Below, piece after piece: positions 9,558-19,192 of a stretch of DNA of 64,000 bases (the stretch's first letter is position 1; every line of letters starts with the position of its first letter). The stretch spans positions 1 through 64,000 of the forward strand of contig CANJBO010000006.1 in the NCBI GenBank assembly GCA_947472995.1, given 5' to 3'. A program made the translations under genes and the position numbers. The notes below the pieces were generated by a model that was given only the letters and a program-made list of their open reading frames with translations, made no database searches and was not told the origin of the DNA. The stretch is from Chloroflexota bacterium. GTDB taxonomy: Bacteria; Chloroflexota; Dehalococcoidia; UBA2979.

Positions 9558-10015
9558 GCACTGTCGCGGACCGCCTGAAGGAACTCGGGATCGAACTGCC
9601 GCCCGTGCCGCAGCCGCTGGCGATCTACCGCCCCGCGGTGCGCACCGGGAACTACGTCTACATCTCCGGGCAGCTCCCCACCGTCGACGGCAAGATGGGC
9701 GTCACAGGCCGCCTCGGCGCGGGCGTGAGCATCGAGGACGCGAAGGAGAGCGCGCGCATCGCCGCGATCAACGCGCTCGCCGCCGCGAACACGCTGCTCG
9801 GCAGCCTCGAGGGATGCCGCGTGATCCGCACCGTCGGCATGGTCGCGTGTGCGCCGGAGTTCACCGACCACCCGCAGGTGGTCAACGGCGCGAGCGAGCT
9901 GTTCCGCGACGTCTTCGGCGAGGAGCGCGGCATCGGCGTGCGCCTCGCGTACGGCATCGCATCGCTGCCGCTGAACTCCCCGGTCGAGGTGGAACTGCTG
10001 CTGGAGATCAGCTAA
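9554..10015 (+). CDS. RidA/YjgF family protein
   Basis: RTGNYVYISGQLPTVDGKMGVTGRLG...; GTG start. Confidence 0.9.
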   Translation: MSTVADRLKELGIELPPVPQPLAIYRPAVRTGNYVYISGQLPTVDGKMGVTGRLGAGVSIEDAKESARIAAINALAAANTLLGSLEGCRVIRTVGMVACAPEFTDHPQVVNGASELFRDVFGEERGIGVRLAYGIASLPLNSPVEVELLLEIS

Positions 10016-10530
10016 TGCCCGGCCAGGGGAACCGCATCGACTTCGTGACCGGCGCGCCCGAGAAGTACGCCGCGCTGGTCGACGCGCTCTCCGTGGCGCC
10101 GAACCAGTACCGCGCCGCCCTCGGCCGCGTGTCCGACGCCGTCATGCGGCAGGAGCCGGCCGAGCCGGCGGGCGCGTGGGCGCCGCAGCGCATCCTCGCG
10201 CACGTCGCGTTCATCGCGGAGGCGAACGACGTGTTCATCCGCCAGATGGCGACGATGACCGAGCCGGTGCGCGCGCCCTTCCCCTCCGGCTTCGAAGCGA
10301 TCGACCTCGAGCCCCTGTCCGTCGAGGCGCTCCTCGATCGCATCGAGGAAGCCGTGAGCCGCACCGTGGAGCTGCTGGGCCACACCCCCGACGCCGCATG
10401 GGGCCGCCCCGGCTACGCGCGCGGGATGCGTCGCTCGCTGAAGCAGATGGTGGCGACCCACGCCGCGCACTTCGACGAGCACCTCGCCGAGATGCTCCGC
10501 CTCCTCGGCGCCCCGGTCACCTCGAGGTAG
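10015..10530 (+). CDS. DinB-like four-helix protein
   Basis: WAPQRILAHVAFIAEANDVF...; HAAHFDEHLAEM metal-binding-like His. Confidence 0.7.
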   Translation: MPGQGNRIDFVTGAPEKYAALVDALSVAPNQYRAALGRVSDAVMRQEPAEPAGAWAPQRILAHVAFIAEANDVFIRQMATMTEPVRAPFPSGFEAIDLEPLSVEALLDRIEEAVSRTVELLGHTPDAAWGRPGYARGMRRSLKQMVATHAAHFDEHLAEMLRLLGAPVTSR

Positions 10531-10566
10531 ACTCGGCCGCCGACCGAGCACGCGCGGCAGTGCGCG

Positions 10567-10628
10567 CTCCTCTCCCCTTCGCTCTGGCCCCCTCTCCCCT
10601 TGCGGGAGAGGGTTGGGGTGCGGGGTTC
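10567..10628. repeat. Palindromic repeat (CCTCTCCCCTTGCGGGAGAGGGTTGGGGTG)
   Basis: Between convergent genes; partial second arm upstream. Confidence 0.85.
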
Positions 10629-10663
10629 CGGATCCTGGCCACGGCCCACTGAGGGGCTCGGGG

Positions 10664-11518
10664 CTAGGACTTGCCGCCGGCCTCGATCGGGAGGTCGGTG
10701 CGGACGGACCACTCGGCCCATGAGCCGTCGTAGTTGCGGGCGTCGAGCCAGCCGAACAGCTCGTACATGACGAACCACGACACCGCCGAGCGGATGCCGC
10801 CGCCGCAGTACGGGAACACCGGCTTCGAACCGTCGAGGCCCGCCGCCGCGTAGAGCGAGCGCAGCTGCTCCATCGGCAGCAGCCGGCCGTCGCCGTCCAC
10901 CAGCAGCTCCCAGTTGAGGTGCACCGCGCGCGGGATGCGGCCGTTCCGCGCCGCGGCGTGCGCACCGGGCAGCCCGGCGAACTCGTCGTCCGTGCGGCAG
11001 TCGAGGACGCTCGCACTGTCGTCGCCCTGCGCGACGGCGAGCACGTCCTGCCACAGCGAGATCACGTTCACGTCGCCTTCGTCGAGGTGGCACGTGGCGG
11101 GCGTGACCTGCGGTGCCTCGAGCGTCGTCGGGATGCCGGCGCGGCCGAGCGCGGCGACGGAGCGGTCGGCGATGTGCACGTTGGGGAAGCGGTAGTACCG
11201 CAGCACCCAGTAGGCGCGGTAGGGCCACATCGACTTCGCCGAGGCCATGAGGACGACCGTCTTCGTCTCGCCGATGCCGAGCCGGCCGAGCGTCGCCTCC
11301 ATCTCGTCGCGCAGCGGCACCAGCGCGCGGATGCCGTCGCGCTCGACGGTGAAGTCGCCGTAGCCGTCGGCCCACACGGCGCCGTGCAGGTGACCGCTCT
11401 CGTACTCCGCGCGTGCGCCGCCGACGTGCACGAACACGACGCTCGGATCGTCGAGGTGCGCGCGCACCCACTCGAGGTCCACGATCGCGCGCGGGTTGAC
11501 CGGTTCGCGTGACGTCAT
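10664..11518 (-). CDS. Sulfurtransferase (tandem rhodanese, thiosulfate/3-mercaptopyruvate type)
   Basis: YESGHLHGAVWADGYGDFT; C-terminal FPYCGGGIRSAVSWFVM active-site Cys. Confidence 0.9.
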   Translation of the reverse strand: MTSREPVNPRAIVDLEWVRAHLDDPSVVFVHVGGARAEYESGHLHGAVWADGYGDFTVERDGIRALVPLRDEMEATLGRLGIGETKTVVLMASAKSMWPYRAYWVLRYYRFPNVHIADRSVAALGRAGIPTTLEAPQVTPATCHLDEGDVNVISLWQDVLAVAQGDDSASVLDCRTDDEFAGLPGAHAAARNGRIPRAVHLNWELLVDGDGRLLPMEQLRSLYAAAGLDGSKPVFPYCGGGIRSAVSWFVMYELFGWLDARNYDGSWAEWSVRTDLPIEAGGKS

Positions 11519-11543
11519 GCGTGTCTCCTCGTGCGTGCGGGCT

Positions 11544-12881
11544 CTACTCGGTCGCGGGCGTTCCGCCGGCGGGCGCGCCGCCCTCGCCATCGCCGCGTCC
11601 ACGCCCGCCGCGACGGCCACGACGACGGCGGCGACGCTCCGGGTCGCCCTCGCTGTCTGGTCGAGGCGACTCGTCAGCGGTCGCCGGGCGCGGCGGGCGA
11701 GGTGATCGTGCGGCACTGTCGGCGCGCGGCGCACCTGCGGCATCGCCGGCTGCGGCACCGGGGCGCGCGGGACGACGGCCGGCGACGCCGGGGCGGCCGG
11801 GGCGTGCCGTCGAGGATGCGTCGGGCGCGGCGCGTTCGCCGCGCGGGGCGGTGCGGCCGCGCGTTCGCGGGGGGCGCGCAGGGGCCTCGGCGTCGTCGCG
11901 CGCGGGGCGCGGGCGATCCGGACGGCCCTCGGTACGACGGGGCGCGGTGGGGATCGACACCGGCTCGAGGACGGCGAGCAGGTTGTCCTTGCGGTCGCGG
12001 TCCTGCGCGTGCAGCGCCTCCTCGAACTGCTCTTCGAGGTCGACGGGACGCACCGCCGTGCCGTACTGCGCGCGCAGTGCGGCGGCCGGCATCTCGACGA
12101 TCTCGTTGGTGTCGTCCATGCGCATGCGCACGGTCTCCGCGATCGCGTTGATCGAGATCACGCGCGCGCGGCCGACCGGCGTGCTGATGCGCTTGCCGAC
12201 CTTCGGCAGCGTGCCGAGGATCTCGCGGTACGCGTCGATCTCGAACGACAGGCAGCAGAGCAGCCGCCCGCACACGCCCGAGATCTTCGAGGGGTTCGGC
12301 GCGAGGCCCTGGTCCTTCGCCATCTTGATCGAGATCGCGGGGAACTCCACCTGCCATGACGAGCAGCACAGCGCGCGCCCGCACTGGCCGAGGCCGCCGA
12401 GCGACTTCGCGCGGTCGCGGTCGCCGACCTGCTCCAGCTGCACGTTCGCGTTCAGCAGTCGCGCGGCGTCGCGGCGCAGCCACTCCGCCTCGTCCTGATC
12501 GCGCGAGACGAAGGTGATGTCGGCGTGACGCGCGTCGAGGTCGTACATCAGGCTGGCGATGCGGATGCGAGCGTCGCGCTGCGTGGCGATCGCCTGCACG
12601 CGCGTCATGTCCTCGGCGGCGCGCGCCTGCTGGTCGCGGTACGCGAGCACGTCCGCCTCGCTCGCGAGCCGGTCGACGACGCGGATCGGTCCGTCGAACA
12701 CGGTGGCGAGCACCTGGTCGGCGGCGAGCACGACCCAGCCGAGGCGCTCGCCCCGGTCGGTGCGCACGACGACGTAGTCGCCGGTGCCCAGCCGCAGCGC
12801 GGCGGGCGAGCAGTAGGAGATGCGGCCCGCCTCGACGAAGCGGACGCCCACGATGGCGGTGTCGGTGGTCATGTTGGTCAT
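11544..12881 (-). CDS. ricT: PSP1-domain regulatory iron-sulfur protein RicT (YaaT)
   Basis: GQCGRALCCSSWQVEFPAISIKMAKDQGLAPNPSKISGVCGRLLCCLSFE. Confidence 0.92.
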   Translation of the reverse strand: MTNMTTDTAIVGVRFVEAGRISYCSPAALRLGTGDYVVVRTDRGERLGWVVLAADQVLATVFDGPIRVVDRLASEADVLAYRDQQARAAEDMTRVQAIATQRDARIRIASLMYDLDARHADITFVSRDQDEAEWLRRDAARLLNANVQLEQVGDRDRAKSLGGLGQCGRALCCSSWQVEFPAISIKMAKDQGLAPNPSKISGVCGRLLCCLSFEIDAYREILGTLPKVGKRISTPVGRARVISINAIAETVRMRMDDTNEIVEMPAAALRAQYGTAVRPVDLEEQFEEALHAQDRDRKDNLLAVLEPVSIPTAPRRTEGRPDRPRPARDDAEAPARPPRTRGRTAPRGERAAPDASSTARPGRPGVAGRRPARPGAAAGDAAGAPRADSAARSPRPPRPATADESPRPDSEGDPERRRRRRGRRGGRGRGDGEGGAPAGGTPATE

Positions 12882-12921
12882 CTGTCTGCGCGTCGCCCGT
12901 CCAGGGTGGACGCCGCCGGTG

Positions 12922-14067
12922 CTACCCGGCGGTCGCGGCGATGCGGTCCTCCGTGTTCTCTGTGACCGCACCTGCTGTCACCGCACCGGGCGGAAGCAGC
13001 GGCAGGTCGAGCATCATGATCTCCAGCGCGAGCTGCGCGCTGGTGTTGGCGAGCAGGTGCTCGCGTGCCGTCTGCACCGCGCGCAGCGCGCGCAGGGCGT
13101 CTTCGGCGGTGCAGTCGATGGGCGAGCGCGCGCCGGCCGCGCCCTCGACGCCCGCGCCGGCGAGGAGCGCACCGCGCCACCACTCGCGCCACAGGTCGAT
13201 CGTCGCGAGCACGCTCTCGCGCTCGCGGTACCACGCGTTGCCGAGGCGATCCGCGACGTCGAAGCGCTCGTTGCGGTCCGCGGTCGCGAGGCGCCCGGCT
13301 TCGGCCTCGGCCGACTCGCGCAGGACGGCCATCGTCGGGTCGGCGTGCATGCGCATCGCGAGCCCGTACCGCCCGTGCGCGAGGTGCGCGAGCGTCGCGG
13401 CCTCCTCGGCGGGCAGTCCGGCGTCCTCGACGAGCGCGGCGGCGAGCGCGGCGTGGGGCAGCGGGCGCAGCGTGAACTCCTGGCAGCGCGAGCGGATCGT
13501 CGGCAGCAGCGCGTCGACGTCCGCGGCGACGAGGACGAACAGCGCGCTCGCCGGCGGCTCCTCGAGCGTCTTCAGGATCGCGTGCGCGGCCTCGGGCTGC
13601 AGATCGTCGGCGGCGTCGATGATGAACACGCGGAACGGCGCGCCGAACGGGGCGAGCGAGGCGACCCGCTCGAGGCGACGCACCTGGCAGATGCGGATGC
13701 GCGTGGAACGGTCACCGGCGTGGTCGTGCGAGGTCTCGTCGCAGACGCCGCCGATGGTGATGCGCTCGATGTCGGGGTTCGTCCCTGCTTCGATCTGGCG
13801 CACGGCGCGCGACTCGAAGTCCGGCACCGTAGAGTCATCGGCGCTCGGCGCGGCGAGCGTGGCGGCGAGGCGACGCGCGAGCGCCGTCTTGCCGACGCCC
13901 GGCGGCCCGCCGAGCAGGAACGCGTGCGCGAGGTGCCCCGATCGCATCGCGCGGCGCAGCGCCTCGACGGTCGGGTCGTGCCCTCGTAGGCCCCACGCGT
14001 TTCGTCCCCCCTCCCCCTCGACGGGGGAGGGCTGGGGTGGGGGCGCTCCGCCGACCTCGCTCGTCAT
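12922..14067 (-). CDS. holB: DNA polymerase III subunit delta'
   Basis: HAFLLGGPPGVGKTALARRLA, ILKTLEEPPASALFVL; downstream neighbour of lysA. Confidence 0.9.
   Translation of the reverse strand: MTSEVGGAPPPQPSPVEGEGGRNAWGLRGHDPTVEALRRAMRSGHLAHAFLLGGPPGVGKTALARRLAATLAAPSADDSTVPDFESRAVRQIEAGTNPDIERITIGGVCDETSHDHAGDRSTRIRICQVRRLERVASLAPFGAPFRVFIIDAADDLQPEAAHAILKTLEEPPASALFVLVAADVDALLPTIRSRCQEFTLRPLPHAALAAALVEDAGLPAEEAATLAHLAHGRYGLAMRMHADPTMAVLRESAEAEAGRLATADRNERFDVADRLGNAWYRERESVLATIDLWREWWRGALLAGAGVEGAAGARSPIDCTAEDALRALRAVQTAREHLLANTSAQLALEIMMLDLPLLPPGAVTAGAVTENTEDRIAATAG
14004..14045. repeat. Palindromic repeat lying inside the holB coding start
   Basis: CCCCCTCCCCCTCGACGGGGGAGGGCTGGGGTGGGGG, translated PPPQPSPVEGEGG. 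Confidence 0.85.
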
Positions 14068-15411
14068 CTACTCGTCCACGTCCAGCGCGCCGAGGTCCTC
14101 GAACGTCTGGCGGCGGCGGATGAGGCGCGCGACGCCGTCCTCCACCATCACGACGGCGGGGCGCAGCGCGAGGTTGTAGTTCGACTCCATCGCGACCTGG
14201 TACGCGCCGGCGGCCGGCATCGCCAGCAGCTCCCCCGCGCGCAGTCGAGGCAGCGCGATGTCCTTGATCAGGATGTCGCCGGACTCGCAGTACTTGCCGG
14301 CGATGGTGACGGTCTCCTCGGCGGGGGCGAGCGGGCGGTCGGGCAGGACGGCCTCGTACTTCGAGTCGTACAGCGCGACGCGGGGGTTGTCCGCCATGCC
14401 GCCGTCCACGCTGACATAGGTGCGGATGCCCGGCACCTCCTTGCGCGCGCCGACCGTGTACACGGCCATGCCCGCGCGCGCGACGATGCTGCGCCCCGGC
14501 TCCAGCGAGATCCGAGGCAGCGCGAACCCGCGCGTGTCCGCCTCGCGCTGGAGGGTGGTGGCGATGACGTGGGCGTACTCGGCGTAGGCGGGGGCCTGCT
14601 GGTCGTCGCGGTAGGCGACGGCGAAGCCGCCGCCCGGCGAGAACTCCGGCACCTCGACGCCGATCTGCTTCCGCACGACCTCGTCGATGAACTCCGCCAT
14701 CACCTCGATCGCCTGCCCGTACGGCTCCATCTCGAAGATCGGCGATCCGAGGTGCATGTGGATGCCGCGGAAGTCGAGGTGCGGCGCGGCGACGATCGCG
14801 CGGATGGCGCGCTCGGCGGCGCCCGTGACGATCGGCAGCCCGAACTTGCTGTCGAGGATGCCGGTGGTGGTCTTCTCGTGCGTGTGCCCGTCGATGCCGG
14901 GCGAGACGCGCACCAGCACGCGCTGGGTGACGCCCGCCTCGGCGGCGACGCGCTCCAGCAGCTCGATCTCCCACTCGCCGTCGATGACGATGCGGCCGAC
15001 GCCGGAGGTCACGGCGTAGCGCAGCTCCTCGGGCGTCTTGTTGTTGCCGTGCAAGTACACCCGCCCCAGGTCCACCCCCGCCGAGGCGAGCGTGGCGATC
15101 TCCCCGCTGGAGACGGCATCGAACCCGAACCCCTCGGAGGCGATGAAGCGCGCGAACGGGCGGTTCAGGAACGCCTTGGAGGCGTAGAGCAGCTCGCTGT
15201 CCGGGTAGGCCGCCGTGAACGCCTCGCGGTACCCGCGCAGCTGGGCGCGCAGGGTGGCGGTGTCGTAGACGTAGAGGGGCGTCCCGAACTGGTCGGCCAG
15301 GTCGCGCAGATCACACCCGCCCACGGACAGCCGCCCGGCGGCGTTCACCTCGGCGGTCACAGGCAGGACGTGCGCCAGCGGCATCGCCGAGGCTCCAGGA
15401 GCAGTCGTCAC
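14068..15411 (-). CDS. lysA: Diaminopimelate decarboxylase
   Basis: YASKAF, HMHLGS, EPGRSIVARAG, CESGDIL motifs. Confidence 0.97.
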   Translation of the reverse strand: MTTAPGASAMPLAHVLPVTAEVNAAGRLSVGGCDLRDLADQFGTPLYVYDTATLRAQLRGYREAFTAAYPDSELLYASKAFLNRPFARFIASEGFGFDAVSSGEIATLASAGVDLGRVYLHGNNKTPEELRYAVTSGVGRIVIDGEWEIELLERVAAEAGVTQRVLVRVSPGIDGHTHEKTTTGILDSKFGLPIVTGAAERAIRAIVAAPHLDFRGIHMHLGSPIFEMEPYGQAIEVMAEFIDEVVRKQIGVEVPEFSPGGGFAVAYRDDQQAPAYAEYAHVIATTLQREADTRGFALPRISLEPGRSIVARAGMAVYTVGARKEVPGIRTYVSVDGGMADNPRVALYDSKYEAVLPDRPLAPAEETVTIAGKYCESGDILIKDIALPRLRAGELLAMPAAGAYQVAMESNYNLALRPAVVMVEDGVARLIRRRQTFEDLGALDVDE

Positions 15412-15547
15412 GTGTCACAACCCCGCGAGATGCGGGTGCGTCAGTCCTCGAGGATCGCCGGGCCCCGCCGCGACGCACCAAGCGGCGCGAGGCGCGATCG
15501 GTGACCAGTATCGCATGGGGAGGGGAGAGGCGGAGGGGCCGGCTCGG

Positions 15548-15973
15548 TTAGCTCCGATGGATATCGGTCTGAAGGAACTCGATGACCGCTTGGTTGAATT
15601 CGATCATCGTGTCATTGGTGACGCCGTCGCGTTCTCCGCGATGCACTATGCGATTGCGGAGGCGATATGCCTCCCTGAACGTCGTGAGCATGGTCGCGCG
15701 CCTCGTTGGAGAGACCGGAAGCAAGGAGAGGTAATCCTCAACATGCTCCATCTGGGTACGGGTAGCGTCCGACGCATGACCGAACCGCTCGGACGAGTAG
15801 CCGGAGTCGACCACAACTACAACCGCAAACCAGAGATTGACGAGTCGGATGGGAAGAGTGTCGCTAAGTACGCGCCTCCGCGAGCCACTCCAGCGCGAGT
15901 TCGTGCTTCGGCTCGAGCGAACCAAGTGCCATCTCAGCAGTTGCGTCGCGGCTCTTGATGAGGCCCGCGTCAC
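15548..15973 (-). pseudogene. C-terminal part of a HEPN-like gene, apparently frameshifted from the upstream ORF
   Basis: FREAYRLRNRIVHRGERDG HEPN-like helix; overlaps 15864..16475 in another frame. Confidence 0.45.
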
Positions 15974-16475
15974 TCACTCGTAGTTCGTATCGAGTGGCTC
16001 CAGCGCCTACCAATAGCGTCCCATCGAGGCGAATAATTGCTGGGCCTTCCCATACCAGCCGAGAACCGGTGAACAGATCCGTCCGAAGATGCATGTACCC
16101 GACGAGCGCTCGAACTCGATTTCGACCGATATCCCGCGCGCCAGACACTGTGGTGGCGTGTGTCTCCACTTGGACGGCCGCCAATGGTGCACCGCTCGCC
16201 CTCAGTGGCTCTTTGGCTCCAGCTAAAACGGGAGCATCAAAACTCTCGGGGAACCCGATCATCCAGTCCTTGCCACCCCAACCGGGATTGGGCGCAGGAC
16301 CTGGTTGAGCCAGTTCGTAGACACCAATCCACACGATCGGCGAACCATCAGCGAAATCAGGGAATGCCGCGTCCAAATCGGTTCTCGCAAGGGCGTCAGC
16401 TCCGACCCCATCGAATGGAATTTCCGTTCGAGTTGCCGTTTGTCGCTCGCGATCGGCTTGGTCACCGTTGGTCAA
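15864..16475 (-). CDS. Hypothetical protein, probable N-terminal part of the frameshifted HEPN-like gene
   Basis: MTNGDQADRERQTATRTEIPFDG...; region visibly less GC-rich than surroundings. Confidence 0.5.
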   Translation of the reverse strand: MTNGDQADRERQTATRTEIPFDGVGADALARTDLDAAFPDFADGSPIVWIGVYELAQPGPAPNPGWGGKDWMIGFPESFDAPVLAGAKEPLRASGAPLAAVQVETHATTVSGARDIGRNRVRALVGYMHLRTDLFTGSRLVWEGPAIIRLDGTLLVGAGATRYELRVSDAGLIKSRDATAEMALGSLEPKHELALEWLAEART

Positions 16476-16544
16476 AGGCAGGCCTCCTCGCAGATATTAC
16501 CCGCGCGGAGAGTTGCCCTGTTTCGAATTCGCCTCGTTCATCCC

Positions 16545-17960
16545 TCACCCACACCCGCTTTGCCCCACGAGCAGGTGCCCGCCGTCCGCGAGCCAGCGGA
16601 GCGTGATCGCGCCGCACGAGGTGCTGGCCGCGACGATCGAGGTGGTGCGGGCGGTCGAGGGGTCGAGGGTGTGGACGGTGGCGAGGCCACCGTCGTAGGT
16701 GGCGTAGGCGAGGCGGGTGGCGTCGGGGGACCAGGCGGGGGATGCGCCGCCGGGGACGCAGAGCTCGCCGCTCGCAGCGCCGTTCGAGGCGCGCGCGGCG
16801 GGGTGGATGACGAGCATGCCGGCGCAGCCGTGCCTCGGCGGGGTGCGCAGCGTGGCGAGCGTGGCGGCGAGCGCGACGACCGGCTCGTCGCCGGCGAGTG
16901 ACAGCGCGTCGTCGGGGCCGGCCGGGAGGTCCCAGCGGCGCACCTCGTGCCCGTCGAGCGCGCTGACGACGCGCGTCGAGGCGCCGTCGCTCGCGAAGAC
17001 GGCGCGCCCACCGTCCACGAAGCGCGCGTATCCTCGAGGCCCCGCGAGCACGACGGGCGCGCCCCCGGTCGGGTCGACGAGCCGCACGCCGCGATCCTCG
17101 ACGAGCAGGAGATCGCGCACGCCCCACGGGGCACCGCCGCGCAGCACGCTGCCGACCGTGCGCACCACGTTGGTGGTGGTGTCGTAGACCCACGCGGTGG
17201 ACTGGCCGGCCGGGCCGGCCTCGTACAGCAGGAAGCGCCCGCTCGGCGACCACGTCACCGGCGAGGGCGCCGGGCCGCAGCGGCACAGCGCGAAGTGCTG
17301 CGGCACCACGGTCTCCGCCCCCGTCACGACATCGCGCACGACGATCCGTCGAGGCGCGGGCGCGGGGTCCTCGGGCAGGTCGATGGCGACGCGGCGGCTG
17401 TCGGGCGCGAACGCGACGTTCGTCCACGGCGGCAGCACGCGGTCCACGACGCCGCCGACGCTGAGCACGGTCTCGCCGGAGATGCGGCGCAGCAGGCGGA
17501 TGCGGCCGTCGGGCGACTCCTCGACGCGGGCGAGCGTGCCGGCGATCGAGGTCTCCCGCGCGACATGCTCGACGACGCGCCCGTCGGCTGCGCGGCGGTC
17601 GACGCCATCGCCGGCGGGGATCCAGAGCGTCGCCCCATCGCGCGCGACCGTCGCCGCGTAGCGCACGCCACCCGCATCGACGCTCGGCACGGTGACGACC
17701 GCGCACGTCGCGACGTCGATGACCAGCGTCGCGCGGCCCACGTCGGCGCGCGTCGCCGCGCACGGCGGCGTCGAGGATGCCGCGACGATCTCGGGCGGCC
17801 TCGACGGCACGCCCGCGGCGGCGGTCGCCGTCGCGGGCGCGGTGCCGCGCGGCGGGGTGGCGCGAGGGGCGGTCTCGCGCGTGCACGCGACGAGCGCGCT
17901 CGCGAGGAGCGCGGCGATGAGCACGATGCTGCGCGCGCGGACGTTGGGCATCCTCGACAC
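16545..17960 (-). CDS. Lipoprotein with WD40/TolB-like beta-propeller repeats
   Basis: Lipobox LLASALVAC; repeated WSPDATRLAYATY / AFAPDSRRVAID. Confidence 0.8.
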   Translation of the reverse strand: MSRMPNVRARSIVLIAALLASALVACTRETAPRATPPRGTAPATATAAAGVPSRPPEIVAASSTPPCAATRADVGRATLVIDVATCAVVTVPSVDAGGVRYAATVARDGATLWIPAGDGVDRRAADGRVVEHVARETSIAGTLARVEESPDGRIRLLRRISGETVLSVGGVVDRVLPPWTNVAFAPDSRRVAIDLPEDPAPAPRRIVVRDVVTGAETVVPQHFALCRCGPAPSPVTWSPSGRFLLYEAGPAGQSTAWVYDTTTNVVRTVGSVLRGGAPWGVRDLLLVEDRGVRLVDPTGGAPVVLAGPRGYARFVDGGRAVFASDGASTRVVSALDGHEVRRWDLPAGPDDALSLAGDEPVVALAATLATLRTPPRHGCAGMLVIHPAARASNGAASGELCVPGGASPAWSPDATRLAYATYDGGLATVHTLDPSTARTTSIVAASTSCGAITLRWLADGGHLLVGQSGCG

Positions 17961-17969
17961 CTCGTTCCG

Positions 17970-18067
17970 GAGGCCCTCACCCTGCCCTCTCCCATGAATG
18001 GGAGAGGGTTCTGAGTCTGCACCCGGCCCCCTCGCCCATGTATGGGAGAGGGCTGGGGTGAGGGCCT
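17970..18067. repeat. Head-to-head pair of palindromic repeats
   Basis: GGCCCTCACCCTGCCCTCTCCC..GGGAGAGGGTTCTGA....CCCCCTCGCCC..GGGAGAGGGCTGGGGTGAGGGCC between divergent genes. Confidence 0.9.
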
Positions 18068-18125
18068 CTGCCGCCGAAGATACGGACGCTTTCGATCCGC
18101 CACGTTACTGACCTACGCTCACCGC

Positions 18126-19091
18126 ATGTCTCCCGTATCCGCGCCCCGATCCACGAAGGCCGCGCCCCCGACCGACCTCGGCCTCACGCCGGGGCGCATG
18201 CGCACGATCCGCTCGCGCCTCCTCGAGTGGCACGAGGCGCACCAGCAGCCGTTCCCGTGGCGCACGGCGCGCGACCCGTACTCCGCGCTGGTGGCGGCGG
18301 TCGCCGCGCAGCAGACCCAGATGGCGCGCGTCATCGAGATCCACGAGCGGTGGATGCGCGCGTTCCCCACGCTGGGCGACCTCGCCCGCGCCGACCGCGC
18401 CGACGTGCTCCGGGTGTGGGGGCGCGCGGGCTACCCGCGCCGCGCGGTCGCGCTGCACGAGACGGCCCTGCGCTGCATGAGCGAACACGACGGCGCGCTG
18501 CCTCGCGACCCGGTCGCGCTGCTTGCGCTGCCGGGCGTCGGGCCGTTCACGGCGGCGATCGTGCGCACCTTCGGCTGGGACGACGACGCCCCCGCCGTGG
18601 ACACCAACGTCGTGCGCGTCCTCGGCCGGTTGGTCTGCGGCGACCTGCAGCCGGCGCGCGAGACCTCGCCCGCGGCGATCGAGGCGATCGCGGCGCGGCT
18701 GTTCCCGCCCGGCGACGGCGCGCGCTGGAACCCCGCGCTGATGGACTACGGCGGGCGGGTCTGTCTGCCTCGACCGAAGTGCGACGAGTGCGTGGTCGCG
18801 TCGCTGTGCGCGGCGCGTCCGCGCTTTGCCGCTGGCGAGGTCGCCGAGCCGGTGCGCGCACAGGGGCGCTGGGCCGGCTCCGACCGCGAGGGCCGCGGCC
18901 GCATCATGCACGCGCTGCGCACGTCGAACGACGCCGAGGTGCGCGAGACGACGCTGCTGCGCCGCCTCGACGGCGGCGACGCCGAGGAGCGCGCGCGGCT
19001 GCGCCGGCTGCTCGGCACGCTCGTCGCCGACGGCCTCGCGTGGCGCGCGGGCGGTCGCTGCGGGCTGGGGACGGCGCGGGCAACGGAGTAG
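18126..19091 (+). CDS. mutY: A/G-specific adenine glycosylase-like HhH-GPD protein (MutY family)
   Basis: PWRTARDPYSALVAAVAAQQTQ, LPGVGPFTAAIV, C-x5-C-x2-C-x5-C. Confidence 0.85.
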   Translation: MSPVSAPRSTKAAPPTDLGLTPGRMRTIRSRLLEWHEAHQQPFPWRTARDPYSALVAAVAAQQTQMARVIEIHERWMRAFPTLGDLARADRADVLRVWGRAGYPRRAVALHETALRCMSEHDGALPRDPVALLALPGVGPFTAAIVRTFGWDDDAPAVDTNVVRVLGRLVCGDLQPARETSPAAIEAIAARLFPPGDGARWNPALMDYGGRVCLPRPKCDECVVASLCAARPRFAAGEVAEPVRAQGRWAGSDREGRGRIMHALRTSNDAEVRETTLLRRLDGGDAEERARLRRLLGTLVADGLAWRAGGRCGLGTARATE

Positions 19092-19114
19092 GCTTGCACC
19101 GCAAGGCACCACCG

Positions 19115-19157
19115 CGGGCGGCCCCCTTGCCCCTCCCGGCGCGGGAGGGGTTCTCAG
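19115..19157. repeat. Solo end-A type repeat (GGCGGCCCC..GCCCCTCCCGGCGCGGGAGGGGTTCT)
   Basis: Matches left ends of the composites at 52.6 and 62.5 kb. Confidence 0.8.
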
Positions 19158-19192
19158 AAGAGCGCGCTCAGCACGCTCCGGGAGTGACGAAC

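Noticed and set aside
10567-10628. Simple intrinsic terminator interpretation of the palindromes
   Set aside because: Stems lack consistent U-tracts, have long conserved flanks outside the stem (GGTGAGGGC, TTCTGA), and also occur in divergent regions and inside holB; termination may be a side effect only
17970-18067. Possible CRISPR array
   Set aside because: Repeats are dispersed singles or inverted pairs, not direct repeats with regular unique spacers
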